A DNA stretch of 64,000 bases from Sphingobium sp. AP49. Its GTDB lineage: Bacteria; Pseudomonadota; Alphaproteobacteria; Sphingomonadales; Sphingomonadaceae. The position numbers and the translations under genes were made by a program. The notes beneath the pieces were generated by a model. That model was not told where the DNA came from. It ran no database searches and saw only the letters and a program-made list of their open reading frames with translations. The stretch lies in assembly GCF_000281715.2 (NCBI RefSeq), contig NZ_CP124576.1:627501-691500 (forward strand), given 5' to 3'. Shown in pieces: positions 63,147 to 64,000 of this stretch (its first letter is position 1; each line of letters starts with the position of its first letter).

Positions 63147-64000
63147 ATGGATCGCGCCCAATTGCCGCTCAATGCCCTGCGCGCCTTCGAGGCCGCCGCC
63201 CGGCATCTCAGCTTCACCCGCGCCGGCCTGGAACTCTGCGTCAGCCAGGGCGCGGTCAGCCAGCAGGTCGCGCAGTTGGAGGCGCGGATCGGCGCGCCGC
63301 TGTTCCGCCGCCTGCCGCGCGGCCTCGCTCTGACCGACGAGGGGCTTGCACTGCTCCCGGTCCTGGTCGATGCGTTCGACCGGGTCGGCGGCACGCTGGA
63401 ACGGATCGAGGGCGGCCGGCTGCATGAAGTGCTGACGCTGGGCGTGGTCGGCACCTTCGCCGGCGGCTGGCTGCTGCCGCGCCTCGCCGATTTCGCCAGG
63501 GCCTGTCCCCATGTCGATCTGCGGCTGATGACCAACAATAACCGGGTCGACCTGGCCGGCGAGGGGCTGGACCTGGCGATCCGCTTTGGCGAGGGCGCCT
63601 GGCACGGCACCCATGCCCAGCCGATCCTGCGCGCGCCGCTCGCTCCGCTCTGTACGCCCGCTCTCGCCGCCCGCCTGGCCGATCCCGCCGCGCTCGCGCG
63701 CGAGCCGCTGCTGCGCTCCTATCGCGCCGACGAATGGCCGCGCTGGTTCGCCGCCGCCGGGGCGCCGTGCCCGCCGCTGCGCGGGCCGATGTTCGATACC
63801 TCGATGCTGATGGTGGAGGCGGCCCGGGCAGGTCTTGGCGTCGCGCTCGCCCCGGTCGCGATGTTCGCCGCCGATTTGCAGGCCGGGCGGCTGGTTCAGC
63901 CTTTTCCTGAGAGCGTCGATGTCGGCGGCTATTGGCTCACCCGCCTGTTGTCCCGCCCCGACAGCCCCGCCATGGCCGCCTTCCGCGCCTGGCTGGCGGA
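63147..64000 (+). CDS. ampR: AmpR-type LysR family regulator (3' end outside window)
   Basis: About 284 residues are visible. The N-terminal helix-turn-helix, LPLNALRAFEAAARHLSFTRAG and GAVSQQVAQLEARIGAPLFRR, is of the LysR type and very close to AmpR in wording. VVGTFAGGWLLPRL and TNNNRVDLAGEG keep the AmpR effector positions Gly102, Thr103 and Asp135, whose changes in other species alter induction. AmpR senses peptidoglycan fragments during beta-lactam exposure. It is divergent from the B3 beta-lactamase with a 107-base shared region, the classical arrangement for control of a beta-lactamase gene. Confidence 0.9.
   Translation, partial: MDRAQLPLNALRAFEAAARHLSFTRAGLELCVSQGAVSQQVAQLEARIGAPLFRRLPRGLALTDEGLALLPVLVDAFDRVGGTLERIEGGRLHEVLTLGVVGTFAGGWLLPRLADFARACPHVDLRLMTNNNRVDLAGEGLDLAIRFGEGAWHGTHAQPILRAPLAPLCTPALAARLADPAALAREPLLRSYRADEWPRWFAAAGAPCPPLRGPMFDTSMLMVEAARAGLGVALAPVAMFAADLQAGRLVQPFPESVDVGGYWLTRLLSRPDSPAMAAFRAWLA

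Noticed and set aside
1..64000. CRISPR arrays, insertion sequences, rRNA genes or prophage structural genes
   Set aside because: I looked for repeated spaced units, transposase motifs and rRNA signatures and saw none.

Overview
The window is a GC-rich chromosomal segment from an alphaproteobacterium of the Sphingomonadaceae, most likely Sphingobium or a close relative. Three things point there: the gene content and order (yajC-secD-secF followed by a Mth938-like gene; one run of str, S10 and spc ribosomal genes ending secY-adk; M23 peptidase-bactofilin), the high-GC codon use, and an AmpR-linked B3-E metallo-beta-lactamase like SIE-1 described from Sphingobium indicum. The genus is an inference. 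I see no rRNA, CRISPR array, insertion sequence or complete prophage.

Layout: 1-5000 is accessory. It holds the 5' part of a spermidine-synthase-like methyltransferase, a small DEDD exonuclease, an endolysin/holin pair like gene-transfer-agent lysis genes, a DUF1003 membrane protein behind a possible ribosome-site-masking hairpin, a low-GC HEAT-like ORF, and tRNA-Pro(GGG). 5250-10730 carries the Sec accessory genes yajC-secD-secF, a Mth938-like gene that appears to start at CTG, a nucleotidyltransferase-like gene and a cation/proton antiporter. 11070-14550 is one large autotransporter serine protease. 14890-22240 holds ppx/gppA, rlmE, comM, the bactofilin/M23 envelope pair and a GGDEF-EAL protein.

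22600-39520 is the translation superlocus: rpsL-rpsG-fusA-tuf, rpsJ through rpsQ, rplN through rpmD, then rplO-secY-adk. Strong hairpins sit between tuf and rpsJ, between rpsJ and rplC (with a terminator-like hairpin), before rplN, and after rpmD. The usual rpsM-rpsK-rpoA-rplQ genes do not follow adk; instead there are SRPBCC, acyltransferase, CsgG-like and lepA genes.

44000-59460 is a mixed region: oleate hydratase, small envelope and secreted proteins, a frameshifted HNH-type gene, a secreted GH43/GH51 arabinan-degrading pair, RNase D, aspS, DUF5694, PPK2 and a soluble chemoreceptor-like protein. 59470-64000 carries a GMC oxidoreductase behind two tandem hairpin repeats, a convergent SDR, and a divergent pair: a B3 metallo-beta-lactamase with Glu in place of the first zinc-binding His, and an AmpR-type regulator that runs off the window. 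That pair, the putative ribosomal attenuator and the lysis cassette are the most interesting items.
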